A stretch of DNA of 64,000 bases from Niabella agricola (GTDB taxonomy: Bacteria > Bacteroidota > Bacteroidia > Chitinophagales > Chitinophagaceae). Each line of letters begins with the position of its first letter. Position 1 is the stretch's first letter. Below, piece by piece: positions 44,375-55,112 of this stretch. The DNA lies in assembly GCF_021538615.1 (NCBI RefSeq), contig NZ_JAJHIZ010000002.1:620001-684000 (forward strand), given 5' to 3'. The notes under the pieces are model-generated. The model was given only the letters and a program-made list of their open reading frames with translations. It had not been told where the DNA came from and searched no databases. The position numbers were made by a program, and so were the translations under genes.

Positions 44375-44410
44375 AAAGCAACCGGTAAAGAAAAGCAAAC
44401 CGGTTGCTTT
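44375..44410 (+). terminator. hairpin behind the DUF4965 gene
   Basis: Perfect 11-bp arms AAAGCAACCGG (44375-44385) and CCGGTTGCTTT (44400-44410), loop of 14, followed by GCCTTT rather than a pure T run. It may attenuate transcription into the GH127 gene that starts 20 bp later. Confidence 0.55.
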
Positions 44411-44429
44411 GCCTTTAATACATGCAGGT

Positions 44430-46456
44430 ATGAGTGATAACCGATACAGGATACTAAAAAAAATGGTGAGCCTGGTCATCGCCCTTTGTTCTTTTTATGC
44501 ATCCGGCGCACAGGTGCAGGCAACGGGTTACCTGAACAACAGGGCTCCGCTGCAGCCGCTTCAGTTTTTGGAACTGCCGATCGGATCTATTGCGCCGGAA
44601 GGATGGCTGCGGGAAATGCTGGTGCGGCAAAAGAACGGGGCAACCGGCAAGCTGGATCAATGGTATCCCCAGGTAATGGGCGCCCGCAACGGCTGGCTGG
44701 GCGGGGATGGTGATCAATGGGAGCGGGGACCGTACTGGGTCGACGGACTGCTGCCGCTTGCGTATCTGTTAAAGGACAAGGAACTGATTGCAAAAGTAAA
44801 ACCCTGGGTGGAATGGTCGCTAAACAGTCTGCAGCCGGATGGTTATTTTGGTCCGGCAAAAGATTATCCGGCAGAAAAAGGAATTCAACGTGATAACAGC
44901 CGGGATTGGTGGCCCAAGATGGTAATGTTGAAAGTGCTGAAACAATATTATGATGCAACGGGCGATCAGCGGGTCATCCGTTTGATGACGGCCTATTTCC
45001 GCTACCAGCTGAAAAATCTGCCCCAACAGCCGCTGGACCACTGGACCTTTTGGGCCCGGTACCGCGCGGGCGATAACCTGATGGTAGTGCTTTGGCTTTA
45101 TAACATTACCGGGGATGCCTTTCTGCTGGATCTGGCGGATCTGATCCATAAACAAACCTTTGATTATACCCAGGCATTTTTATATACCGACTTTCTAAGC
45201 CGGCCCGGCAGCATTCATTGTGTGAACCTGGCACAGGGGATCAAAGAGCCGGTGGTCTATTACCAGCGCAAACCGGAGGCGCTCTATCTGGAGGCCGTAG
45301 ATAAGGGATTTAAAGACCTGCGTACGTATAACGGATTGGCAAACGGGTTGTTTGGCGGAGACGAAGCCCTGCATGGCAACGACCCGGTTTTTGGTTCCGA
45401 GCTTTGTACCGCGGTTGAAATGATGTTCTCCCTCGAAAGTATTTTAAGGATCACAGGTGCGGTAACCTATGCAGACCATCTGGAAGAAGTGGCTTTTAAT
45501 GCGTTGCCCGCCCAGATCGACGAACAGTTTATGAACCGCCAGTATTATCAGCAAACCAACCAGGTAATGATTACCCGCCATATGCGGAATTTTAGCGTGG
45601 ACCATGATGGCGCAGATATTTGTTACGGGTTGCTGACGGGTTATGCTTGTTGTACTTCCAATATGCACCAGGGATGGCCGAAATTTACCCAGAATCTTTG
45701 GTATGCCACTGCCGATAAAGGCCTGGCGGCCCTGGTTTATGCGCCTTCATCGGTTACGGCAAAAGTGCAGATGGTACCGAGGTTAGGTTTAAAGAGCAGA
45801 CCACGTATCCCTTTGATGCGTCGATCCGTTTTGTGCTGGAAACAAAAAAACGCAATGGCATTCGTTTTCCTTTATACCTGCGGATACCGGCCTGGTGTAA
45901 AGAGGGATCTGTTAAAATAAACGGCACTCCCTGTCAAAATGGAAAAGGCAATACCGTTGTAAAGATCGACCGCGAATGGAAAAGTGGCGATGCGGTAACG
46001 CTGGAGCTACCCATGCGGATCCGGAAAAATACCTGGCAGCAAAACTCGGTTTCCATCCAGCGGGGACCGCTTACCTATGCCCTGAAGATCGCGCCGGAAA
46101 AGAAGCTGGTCACCAATACGCAGGACCCGGTTGAAAATGGGAGCAGCTATTATGAAATACGTCCGCTGACACCCTGGAACTACGGTTTGCCCGATTTTTC
46201 AGAAACACAATTGAACGAACATTTCAAAGTAGAACAGTCTGCACTCACAGATAACTATCCCTGGACGCTTGCAACGGTACCCATATCCATTAAGGCCACC
46301 GGAAAACGCTTCAAGCGCTGGCAGCTGTATAACGAATCGGCGGGGCCGCTGCCTTATAGTGTTACGTACGGGCTGCACCTGGATCCGGAGGATTCCATAA
46401 CCCTGGTTCCTTACGGTGCTACGCAGTTGCGGGTGGCGCAGTTCCCGGTATATTAA
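44430..46456 (+). pseudogene. GH127 beta-L-arabinofuranosidase, frameshifted
   Basis: Family DUF1680/GH127. The N-terminal frame runs to about 45765 and the C-terminal domain continues one frame over to TAA 46454-46456. Inserting one base in AAAAGTG-CAGATG (45761-45773) restores AKV-ADGTEVRFKEQTTYPFD. Signal peptide (VSLVIALCSFYASGAQ). Active-site and zinc residues are intact: E324-x-C326 in GSELCTAVE and C407-C408 in YACCTSN, matching the Glu/Cys3 site of HypBA1. Predicted to release beta-L-arabinofuranose. Without the shift the product would be about 675 residues, normal for the family. As printed, translation ends 47 residues after the break (TAA 45918). Confidence 0.82.
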
Positions 46457-46530
46457 TGTTCGTTGTATTTTCGGCTATGGAATACGGTTATGCAGGAGAC
46501 GCTGCATACTATTAAAATCGGTTTATTCAT

Positions 46531-48812
46531 ATGAAGATTTGGAAGAACGTTTTTTTTGCAGGATTCAGTTCCGCAGTGGTTGCAGGTACCTTGTTTTCAC
46601 AGCCTCGTCAACTCGTTCAATATGTAAATACCTTGCAAGGCACCAACTCATCGCATGAGCTAACCCACGGCAATACGTACCCAACGACTGCATTACCTTT
46701 TGGAATGCATACCTGGACGGCCCAGACCGGGCGCAATGGTGATGGCTGGAAATATCAATACTCAAAAAATACCATCCGGGGGTTTCAGCAGGCGCACCAA
46801 TGCAGTTCCTGGACCAATGATTATGCGGTGTTTTCCCTGATGCCGGTGGTCGACAACCTGGTTGTGAATGAACAGGACCGGGCGGCGGTATTCCGCCATG
46901 AAAAAGAGATCGCCCAGCCACATTATTACCGGGTGGCGCTGGAAAACGGGATCACTACCGAAATGTCGCCCACCGAAAGAGGCGTACATCTGCGGTTCCG
47001 TTTCCCGCAAGGACATAAAAGTTTTTTGGTATTGGATGGATATACCGGTTTAAGTGGCATAGAGATCCATCCCGCCGAAAATACGATAACAGGATATGTA
47101 AATAACGGCCATGGGTTTCAAAAAGGATGGAAAAGTTTTTTTGTGATCCGGTTCAACCAGCCTTTTACAGCATACGGAACCTGGGAAAACCGCGGGGATA
47201 GCATCAGTGCTGGCAGTAAAAAAGCGGAAGGAGCCGGCCGGGGTGCTTATATCCGCTTTGCAGACGGTGTTACCGTGCAGGCAAAAGTTGCTTCTTCCTA
47301 TATCAGCCCGGAGCAGGCCGCACGCAATCTTGAAAGAGAACTGGGCGCCGACCGGACACTGGAGCAAACAAAGGAAAAAGCCGCAAAGATCTGGAATGCA
47401 CATTTGTCGAGGATCCTGGTGGAAAGCGATTCCGAAGCAGACAAGGCAACCTTCTATTCCTGCTTTTTCAGGGCCAGCCTGTTTGCACGTAAATTCTATG
47501 AACTGGATAAAGACGGGAATCCTTATTATTTCAGCCCTATGACGGAAAGATCCATAAAGGGTACCTGTTTACAGACACAGGCTTCTGGGATACATTCCGG
47601 GCACAGTTCCCATTAAATGCGCTGTTGCATCCCACCATGCATGGCCGTTATGTAAGTGCCCTGCTGGACGCACAGGAGCAATGCGGCTGGCTACCTTCCT
47701 GGTCCTTTCCGAATGAACAGGGAAGTATGATCGGCAACCATGCCATTTCCCTGCTGGCTGATGCCTGGGCAAAAGACATCCGCACCTTTGATCCGGTAAA
47801 AGCGTTGGATGCTTATGCACATGAAGCCAATCATAAAGGTCCCTGGGGACCGGCCAACGGCCGGGATGGATATAAAGAATATAATGAAATGGGATATGTG
47901 CCTTATCCAAAGTACCGGGAGGCTACGGCTAAAACGTTGGAGTATGCCTATGACGATTTTTGCGGGTACTATCTGGCAAAAGCTGTTGGAAACAAAAAAT
48001 ACATGGACCTGTTTGGTGCAAAGATGTTTAATTACAGGAACGTTTATGAACCCGTCAGGGGATTTATGCTGGGTAAAGATGCGGAAGGCAACTGGATCAA
48101 AAATTTTGATCCCACAGAATGGGGTGGTCCGTATACCGAGGGGAATGCCTGGCACTGGGTATGGTCCGTATTCCATGATATGGCCGGGTTGAAGCAATTG
48201 CTGGGGGGCGACCAGCGCTTTACCGCCAAGCTGGACTCCGTCTTTTCCGTGCCCAATACCGTTAAAGTGGGTACCTATGGCGGCCTGATTCATGAGATGA
48301 CGGAAATGGTAATGGCCGATATGGGACAATACGCGCATGGCAACCAGCCCATACAGCATATGGTATACCTGTACAATTATGCCAATGAGCCCTGGAAATC
48401 CCAGTATCATGCCCGCGAAGTCATGAAGCGGCTGTACAGCGCTTCGGAGAATGGTTATCCCGGCGATGAAGACCAGGGGCAAACCTCCTCCTGGTTTGTA
48501 CTAAGCGCCCTGGGACTTTATAGCGTTACACCCGGAACGAATGAGTATGTAATCGGCAGTCCCTTGTTTAAAAAAGCCACCATTACCCTTGAAAACGGAA
48601 AACAATTTATCATTGAGGCGCAGCAGAATTCGGAAAAAAATGTGTACATCAGCAATGCACTGCTTAACGGCAAACCCTATACAAAAAATTTCATCACCTA
48701 CCAGGATCTTGTAAAGGGCGGCCGCCTGTCGTTTATAATGAGCGGAACGCCCAATAAGAAAAGAGGGCTGGCTAAAAGCGATCAGCCGTTTTCGGTTTCG
48801 GGGGGATTATAA
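46531..48812 (+). pseudogene. GH92 alpha-1,2-mannosidase, frameshifted
   Basis: Signal peptide, then the GH92 N-domain (LVQYVNTLQGTNSSHELTHGNTYPTTALPFGMHTW, in part). Near 47535-47540 the frame changes: PYYFSP continues as YDGKIHKGYLFTDTGFWDTFR only if one C is added to the CCC run. The second part holds the family hallmarks HPTMHGRYVSALLDAQEQCGWLP, GNHAISLLADAW, YTEGNAWHWVWSVFHD and the catalytic acid region GDEDQGQTSSWFVLSALGLY. Total about 760 residues when joined. Ca2+-dependent exo-mannosidases of this family act in the periplasm on N-glycans and yeast mannan. 75 bp after GH127. Confidence 0.83.
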
Positions 48813-49081
48813 GAGGGGATAGTGTTCCCGGCGGATTCTGCGGGCAAGCGCATGGCCACGTAAATCAGCGAAAAATCAGCAGGAAAGTATAGACCGCAGG
48901 TGGCAAAAAAATGATAACGAACCGGTATCCGCATTATTTTATCAATTTCCTGGCGGTGCAGTGAGGACACTGCCCGGGGTGTGGGAATGCATTCCCTCTT
49001 GGAAAATCAGCGGGTTTTCGTAATTTACGGGTTTGTTGAACGTAAATCACCAATCAAATAAATTACGGGACACTATTTGAA

Positions 49082-49897
49082 ATGGAAGCATGGATCACCG
49101 ATCAAAAAGAACTGCAACCGGCCATACTGCTGGTTGATGATAATGAGGAAATACTGGATTATCTTGCCGCAGACCTGAAGGACCACTATACGGTATTAAC
49201 GGCACGCGATGGCCGCGAGGCCTGTGCGATCCTGGATACCACATTGGTGCAACTGGTCATCAGCGATGTAATGATGCCACATATGGACGGGTTTGAATTT
49301 TGTGAAAAAATTAAATCCAGCCTGGAATACTGTCATATTCCATTGATCCTGCTTACGGCAAAAGATACCCTGCAATCGAAAATCCAGGGATTGAAGACCG
49401 GGGCCGATGCGTATATTGAAAAACCGTTCTCGCTGGAATACCTTTACGCCCAGGTGGAAAACCTGCTCGAAGGCAGGGCCCGCCTGAAAGCGTTTTATGC
49501 AAAATCACCCATGGCACATATCAGTAGTATGGCGTATTCAAAAATGGATATGGAGTTTTTGGAAACCCTGCATGCGCTGATCGTTCGAAACCTCGACGAT
49601 CCTGACCTCGACGTAGAACAGTTGGCGCAGGGAATGAATATGAGCCGCCCTACCTTGTACCGCAAGATCAAATCCATTTCCGGCCTGGCACCTTATGATA
49701 TCATTAACCTGACCCGGTTAAAAAAAGCAGCAGCCCTGATTGGTGAAGGGAACCACCGTATTAACGAGGTAGCCGAACGGGTGGGCTATAATTCTTCGAG
49801 CCAGTTCAAACGGAACTTCCTGAAGCAATTTAAAATGACTCCCTCGGAATATATTGAAAAAGTGGAGAGCGCTTTCAATAAGAACAAAGACCTTTGA
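49082..49897 (+). CDS. response regulator with AraC-type DNA-binding domain
   Basis: 271 residues. Receiver domain 15-130 (AILLVDDNEEILDYL; phospho-acceptor D62 in VISDVMMPHMDGFEF; KPFSLEYLY near 120), then an AraC HTH_18 (LDVEQLAQGMNMSRPTLYRKIKSISG; INEVAERVGYNSSSQFKRNFLKQF, ends given). This is exactly the C-terminal half of a hybrid two-component system (HTCS) protein, but here it is a gene of its own. The sensor-kinase half lies convergently, with 3 bp between the stops. It probably activates the nearby PUL. Confidence 0.9.
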   Translation: MEAWITDQKELQPAILLVDDNEEILDYLAADLKDHYTVLTARDGREACAILDTTLVQLVISDVMMPHMDGFEFCEKIKSSLEYCHIPLILLTAKDTLQSKIQGLKTGADAYIEKPFSLEYLYAQVENLLEGRARLKAFYAKSPMAHISSMAYSKMDMEFLETLHALIVRNLDDPDLDVEQLAQGMNMSRPTLYRKIKSISGLAPYDIINLTRLKKAAALIGEGNHRINEVAERVGYNSSSQFKRNFLKQFKMTPSEYIEKVESAFNKNKDL

Positions 49898-49900
49898 TGT

Positions 49901-52900
49901 TTATGTACCTGTATCTGCGCCGGCGGCAGCCGGCAGTGTTAGTATAAAGCTGTTCAGATCATTTTCTGCCCTGTATTCCAATGTTCCCTGGTGCAGTGCC
50001 GCCAGTGAGCGGGCCAGGGACAAGCCGATCCCGGCACCTGGTTGCGGGCCACCTTCTTTTGACCGAAAGAACGGGGTAAAGATCTTGCCGCGGATGTCTT
50101 CCGGAATCAGGCTGCCATCGTTGGATACCGTAATGATCACGTTCTTTAAGGTTGCGGAGGTTGCAACAGACACCTCACAACGCACCAACTGCTGTCCGTA
50201 CTTGATAGCGTTATCCAGTAAGTTGCTGATGATTTTCGTGCAAGCATCTTCATCGGCGTATAAAGGAAGCACTGCTTCGGTGGTATGAAACTGGCAGACC
50301 ATGCCCTTTTTTTCGGCGGCCGGTCCAAAGCTTTCCCAGATCGTTGCTGTTAGCTCTGCAATATTAATTGTAGCCAGGTGGAGGTCATAATTTCCCGACT
50401 CAACCCGCCGGAAATTCAGGAGTTGGTTGGTAAGCGTCAGCAGGCGTTCGGTATTGCGGTTCATTACGGATAATTCGCGTTCGGCCTCCGGCATTTTTCC
50501 TGCCATTTTCAATAGCTTATCCATAGGTGCTTTTATCAGTGTAAGCGGCGTGCGGATCTCATGCGCAACGGTTGTAAAAAAATCTACTTTGGCCTGGTTG
50601 AGCTCTCTTTCCTTATTCAGGGAAAAGAGCTGCATTTGCCGCCGCTGCTTTTCTTCCTGCCGCCGGTGCAGCAGTTTCAGTATACTGAAGAGTAATAATA
50701 TGGTAACGATCACATAGAGTGTGTAGGCTGTCCGCGATTTCCAGAAAGGCGGCCGGATCTGCAGCCCGATGGATTTTTCATTGGATACCCACAGTCCGCT
50801 GCTGTTGGTGGAACGTACTTTAAGCAGGTATTTGCCCGGAGCCAGGTTATTAAAGTGAATCCTTCGCTCTGTACCAATTATGTTCCAGTTCTTATCCAGC
50901 CCTTCCAGTTTGTAGGCGTACTGCAGGTTATCCGGGGAAGTATAGCTGAGCGCTGCAAAATCAAAACTGAAAGTGGCCTGGTTATAATCCAGGACAATAT
51001 CGCGCGTATTTAAAATAGAAGTACGGAGCGGGGAGCCGGGAGCCCCGGGCTCTACGTTCTTATTGAAAAGCTGCAGTTTTGTAAAATAGATAGTGGGAAT
51101 ATGGTGATTCGTGTTGTACTGGTTGGGATTAAATTGGATCAATCCCTTTACACTGCCAAAATAGAACATACCACTGCTGTCTTTATAGGCAGAACGGTGG
51201 TTGAACTGTTCGCTCACCAGTCCGTCGGTCTTTTTGAAGACCTTAATAGCCCCCGTTCTGCCATTGATGCGCACCAGCCCCATTGAGGTACTGGCCCAGA
51301 TATGATGCCCCCGGTCTTCCAGGATCGCATATACCATATTGCCCGGTAAACCCGTACTGGTATTGAATAAACGGAAGGTTTTCCGGAGCAGGTCAATACA
51401 GTATAGCCCATTTTCGGTACAGATCCATAGTTGCTGCCGGTGATCTTCATAAAGGTTGAGGATGCGGCTTTCTTTCAGGAGGTCTTTTCCCCCGGTTGTC
51501 AGTGAAAGCCGCACCGGTTGTTGACGGCTATTGAGGTAAAACACACCTTCATGATGCGTGCCCAGCCATAAATGGTGCTGATGGTCTTCCATGATCGCGG
51601 AATAAAAAGCCTGGGTCGGAATGCGGTTGAAGGGAAGGAACTGCTGCGTACGGGTATCATACCGGAACAGCCCGTTGGCCGTACAGATAATGATATGCCC
51701 GGCCTTTGTTTTGTAGATGATATTGATGTAATTGCTGCCGATGCCTTTACCCGTACCATCTGTTTCAAAATGCGCCCGTATTTGTTCCCGCTCCAGGTCC
51801 ATGATGTAAAGCCCGTGTTCAAAAGTGCCGATATACAGATAGCGCCCGTCTGCCAGTAATCCGTGAATATTTGTGGAGGCGATGGCCGGCTGCATCTTCT
51901 TTTCAATAAAGTTTTCAAACTGCCGGGTATGCCCGTTAAGTTTGATCAGTCCTTTATCCTCAGTGCCGATCCATAGGTTGCCATTGCGATCTTCAGTGAT
52001 TTCCCGGATCACATTACCCGCGATCCGGTGTTTGCCTGGCGAAGGAAAATCTTTTTCAAAATGAAGGGCTGCATTCGGATGATAGTTGATACCTCCAAAA
52101 TAGGTGCCGGCCCAAATACCGCCTTCGGTATCCTTGCACAGGGAATAAACGGCGTTGTCGGAAAGCGCATACGGATGGTGCGCAATCTTCTGGATATGCC
52201 GCGCCGTGTCGTACCGGCTGTTGTATATAAAAAGGCCGGACTCCGTAGCAACCCAGTATTCGCTGTCCCCGGTTTGAAGAATGCCCCGTACAAATAATTT
52301 TTTCCCGTTAAAAGTTGTCAGCCGGCTTGCCGCCCAGGTGCCGGTAGCGGGGTCAAACCGTTTTAACCCTTCCCGCGAAGTTCCGACCAGCAGGATGCCA
52401 TCACTGCCTTCATAAATTTTTTCAATAGAGTTGTTATGCCCGGCCCCGGGGATGGGAGGCAGTATTTCAAAGCGATCCGTCGTTGCATGATAACGCGCCA
52501 GCCGTCCCTCGCCATAGCCCACCCACACTGTTCCATTGCGGTCGCAGAGAATGGAAGAACTGTTTTTGATGATTCCCCTGCCGGTTGCTGTAACCTTCTT
52601 TGTAGCAAAGTGGTATTGATAAAGCCCGGTGTCTTCTGCAAACCAAAGCCGTCCGCTGCCATCATCCTGGATGGCCCGTATCGTTTTGCCGGAAGAGCCT
52701 GGAAGCTTTTCGAAGTTTTCACCACTGGCGTTAAAAGAATAGATGCCTTTTTCAGTACCCACCCAAAGTGTTCCAGCTTTGTCTTCGTGCAGGTAAAAGA
52801 TCGCGTTACTGCTTAATGAATGGGTGCCTCCGCTGCGGTAGATCTTAAACGCGTATCCGTCGAACCGGTTCAGTCCATCCGGGTGCCAAACCACATAAAG

Positions 52901-53046
52901 CCTTTTCTGTCCTGCAATGCGGCAATCACCGAGTTATGGGAAAGCCCCTGCTCCACCTCATAGTGCCGGAAATAGATGGATTGGCCACGCCCGCATACGG
53001 CCGTCAATGTAAGCAAGCACCATCCGATAATACGTAGCAGGTTCAT
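49901..53046 (-). pseudogene. HTCS-type sensor kinase (two-component propeller), frameshifted
   Basis: About 1,048 residues when joined. ATG 53046 starts a signal peptide (MNLLRIIGWCLLTLTAVCGRGQ), then YEVEQGLSHNSVIAALQDRKGFMWFGT. The frame breaks at about 52879-52881: adding one G gives TRDGLNRFDGYAFKIYR, the usual start of blade 1. Then about 14 Reg_prop blades (GTLWVGTEKGIYSFN, LWIGTEDKGLIKLN), a Y_Y_Y domain (YAYKLEGLDKNWNIIG), one membrane helix (YTLYVIVTILLLFSILKLL), HisKA FFTTVAHEIRTPLTLIKAP and HATPase (LDNAIKYG, GIGLSLARSLAALH). It ends after the ATPase: no receiver or AraC part, which is the separate gene next door. Periplasmic oligosaccharide sensor. Confidence 0.82.
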
Positions 53047-53684
53047 CAAAAAAAAGATTGAAAAATGAATGCAACCGCTTTCTGCAATGACCAACTACCG
53101 GTACCTCTGAAGCCCGGTAGCAGCGTTGCTCATTACAGGAAGCGGCGTAAATTAATAAGATCTGCGTAAATATTAAAAAATGAGACGATTTGAAATGTTT
53201 TTGATCAGAAATGAAGGAAGGTATTTTTAGCGGCCGGTTAATTTTGACCTCCGGTTGCCGATGATTAAATAAACTGAATTTCTTGCATATGAAAGGGATC
53301 ACTCCTTTAGGGATTGTGGCGATACTGCTTATACTGCACGTTTGTTCCATAGTGTTATTTCCGTTTAAAAGGCTGCAGCCTGGTCATGAGCGCATTTCGG
53401 GGTGATATTTTGTTCCGGGATTCAGTACAATAAATATGTTGAATGATATGATTAAGTCAGAACCTGCGATTGCTGTTTGGAAGCATTCCCTTACTGCCCG
53501 TACGGGAAAAATAACAGACGCTTAAAACCGGCCAGCCTGGAATTTTCGCTGTAGTCCCGCAGACGGCCTGGCCCGGGAATGCGTTACCGGCAGGCCCATC
53601 ATAAATAGTGGTGATCCGTCCAACACTCCGCAGCCCGGCCCGTGGTTTGGCTTGTAAATAATGCTAAAAATAAAATACATACAA
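53047..53684. other. intergenic, 640 bp, divergent PUL promoter region
   Basis: Between the sensor kinase and the IPT lipoprotein, so it should hold divergent promoters for the regulator and the susCD operon. I see no clear operator. A possible small membrane peptide gene is at 53289-53405. Confidence 0.45.
53289..53405 (+). CDS. possible 38-residue membrane peptide
   Basis: ATG 53289 to TGA 53403: MKGITPLGIVAILLILHVCSI followed by VLFPFKRLQ and a polar tail. One hydrophobic helix then basic residues, inside-positive at both ends. No family known; may be chance or a decayed signal peptide. Low confidence. Confidence 0.25.
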   Translation: MKGITPLGIVAILLILHVCSIVLFPFKRLQPGHERISG

Positions 53685-55100
53685 ATGAAAAGATCTGGTT
53701 CCTTATTATTCAAATGGCTGTTTGGCCTGCTGGCGGTAATGGCGATGGCGGTTGCCTGCAAGAAAAAAGGTATGGTTGATACCACAGGCGGAACGCCTTA
53801 TAACCCGGCAGAAGAGGTGCTTGTAACAGATTTCTTTCCCAAAACAGGGGGCAGCGGCCAGCAGCTCGTTATTTACGGGAAAAATTTTGGGAACAACAAG
53901 TCCATCGTCTCTGTCAAAATAGGTGGCAGAAATGCAACCACCATTAATGTGCACGATGATGCCATTTATTGTATTGTTCCGGATAAGGCGTATACGGGTG
54001 AGATACAGGTAAGCGTAGGAACGGGTACCGGGCAGGCGGTGGCTGTGGCAAAAGAAGCGTTCAGTTACCAAAAAAGAATGGTGGTAACTACCCTGGCCGG
54101 TAAGAAAGATGAAAGGGGCAATTACGATATAAAAGACGGCACTTTTGATGATTGTGGAGGCTTTTTAAATCCTTCATGGCTCACCTTCGATCCAAAAGAT
54201 CCCAACCTGCTATATATAGGACAGGACGGAGGAGATATAAGACTGCTGAACTTTAACAGTAAAACAGTGACTACCCCGATCACGCGAGGCATGGGTGGTT
54301 GGGAGCGCATCCGGACAATTGCTTTTACGCCGGATAAGAATTATATGATTATTGCCAATGACCAGGGCGATGTGAATGGCAAGAGCACCTCCATCTTATC
54401 CCGGGCAACTGGCTTTAAAGACCCGCAGGTGCTCACTTCCTACAAGCAATGTAACGGGGCCTCTATACATCCTGTAAACGGCGAACTGTATTTTAACAGC
54501 TATGAAAAAGGACAGTTTTACCGGTTTGACCTGAACCGGTATTTGGCAAATCATGACCTGGGTATTAAAGATTACCAGGAGCTGTTTAAGATTCAGGACA
54601 ATAGCTGGGAGTTTAATATTAACATTGCGCCAACCGGAGACTATGCGTATATCATCGTCATCAACCAGCAATATATATTAAGAACCGATTATGACTGGAA
54701 TAACAAAACCTTTACGCAGCCCTATGTAGTGTGCGGGAAGCCGCGTTCGGCGGGGTGGGTTGATGGGGTAGGCACAACAGCCAGGTTATCCAATCCTTAT
54801 CAGGGCGTATTTGTTAAAAATCCGGACTACGCGGGAAAAAAAGATGAGTATGATTTTTATTTCACCGAGCAATACAATCATGATATCCGTATCCTCACGC
54901 CTCAGGGAAAAGTGACCACTTTTGCAGGAAGGGGCAGTTCCAGTATTAATCCTGATCCGTTTGGCCATATTGATGGCGGGCTTCGCACAGAAGCCCGGTT
55001 TGACCGGCCGGAAGGGTTGGCCTATGACTCGGTAAACCATGTGTTCTATGTGGGCGATTGGATGAATCGTTGTATCCGGAAAATTTCATTAGAAAACTAA
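53685..55100 (+). CDS. IPT/TIG and NHL-repeat lipoprotein (surface glycan-binding type)
   Basis: 471 residues from ATG 53685. Lipobox VAC (Cys25) with KKK after it; an IPT/TIG domain at about 50-135 (VTDFFPKTGGSGQQLVIYGKNFG); then NHL/propeller repeats (LAGKKDERGNYDIKDGTFDDCGGFLNPSWLTFDP in part, VTTFAGRGSSSINPDPFG, AYDSVNHVFYVGDWMNRCIRKIS). Such proteins are frequent first genes of susCD operons and are thought to be surface-exposed binding lipoproteins. It lies 12 bp upstream of the SusC gene, clearly one operon. Confidence 0.85.
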   Translation: MKRSGSLLFKWLFGLLAVMAMAVACKKKGMVDTTGGTPYNPAEEVLVTDFFPKTGGSGQQLVIYGKNFGNNKSIVSVKIGGRNATTINVHDDAIYCIVPDKAYTGEIQVSVGTGTGQAVAVAKEAFSYQKRMVVTTLAGKKDERGNYDIKDGTFDDCGGFLNPSWLTFDPKDPNLLYIGQDGGDIRLLNFNSKTVTTPITRGMGGWERIRTIAFTPDKNYMIIANDQGDVNGKSTSILSRATGFKDPQVLTSYKQCNGASIHPVNGELYFNSYEKGQFYRFDLNRYLANHDLGIKDYQELFKIQDNSWEFNINIAPTGDYAYIIVINQQYILRTDYDWNNKTFTQPYVVCGKPRSAGWVDGVGTTARLSNPYQGVFVKNPDYAGKKDEYDFYFTEQYNHDIRILTPQGKVTTFAGRGSSSINPDPFGHIDGGLRTEARFDRPEGLAYDSVNHVFYVGDWMNRCIRKISLEN

Positions 55101-55112
55101 AAGATGATTGCT

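Noticed and set aside
47691..48482. A 263-codon open frame opposite the GH92 gene
   Set aside because: The plus strand carries clear GH92 motifs across the same bases; the minus frame shows no recognisable family.
49082..49897. Considered as a lone AraC regulator unrelated to the kinase
   Set aside because: Receiver plus HTH_18 order, the neighbouring propeller kinase that lacks these domains and the PUL context all fit a split HTCS.
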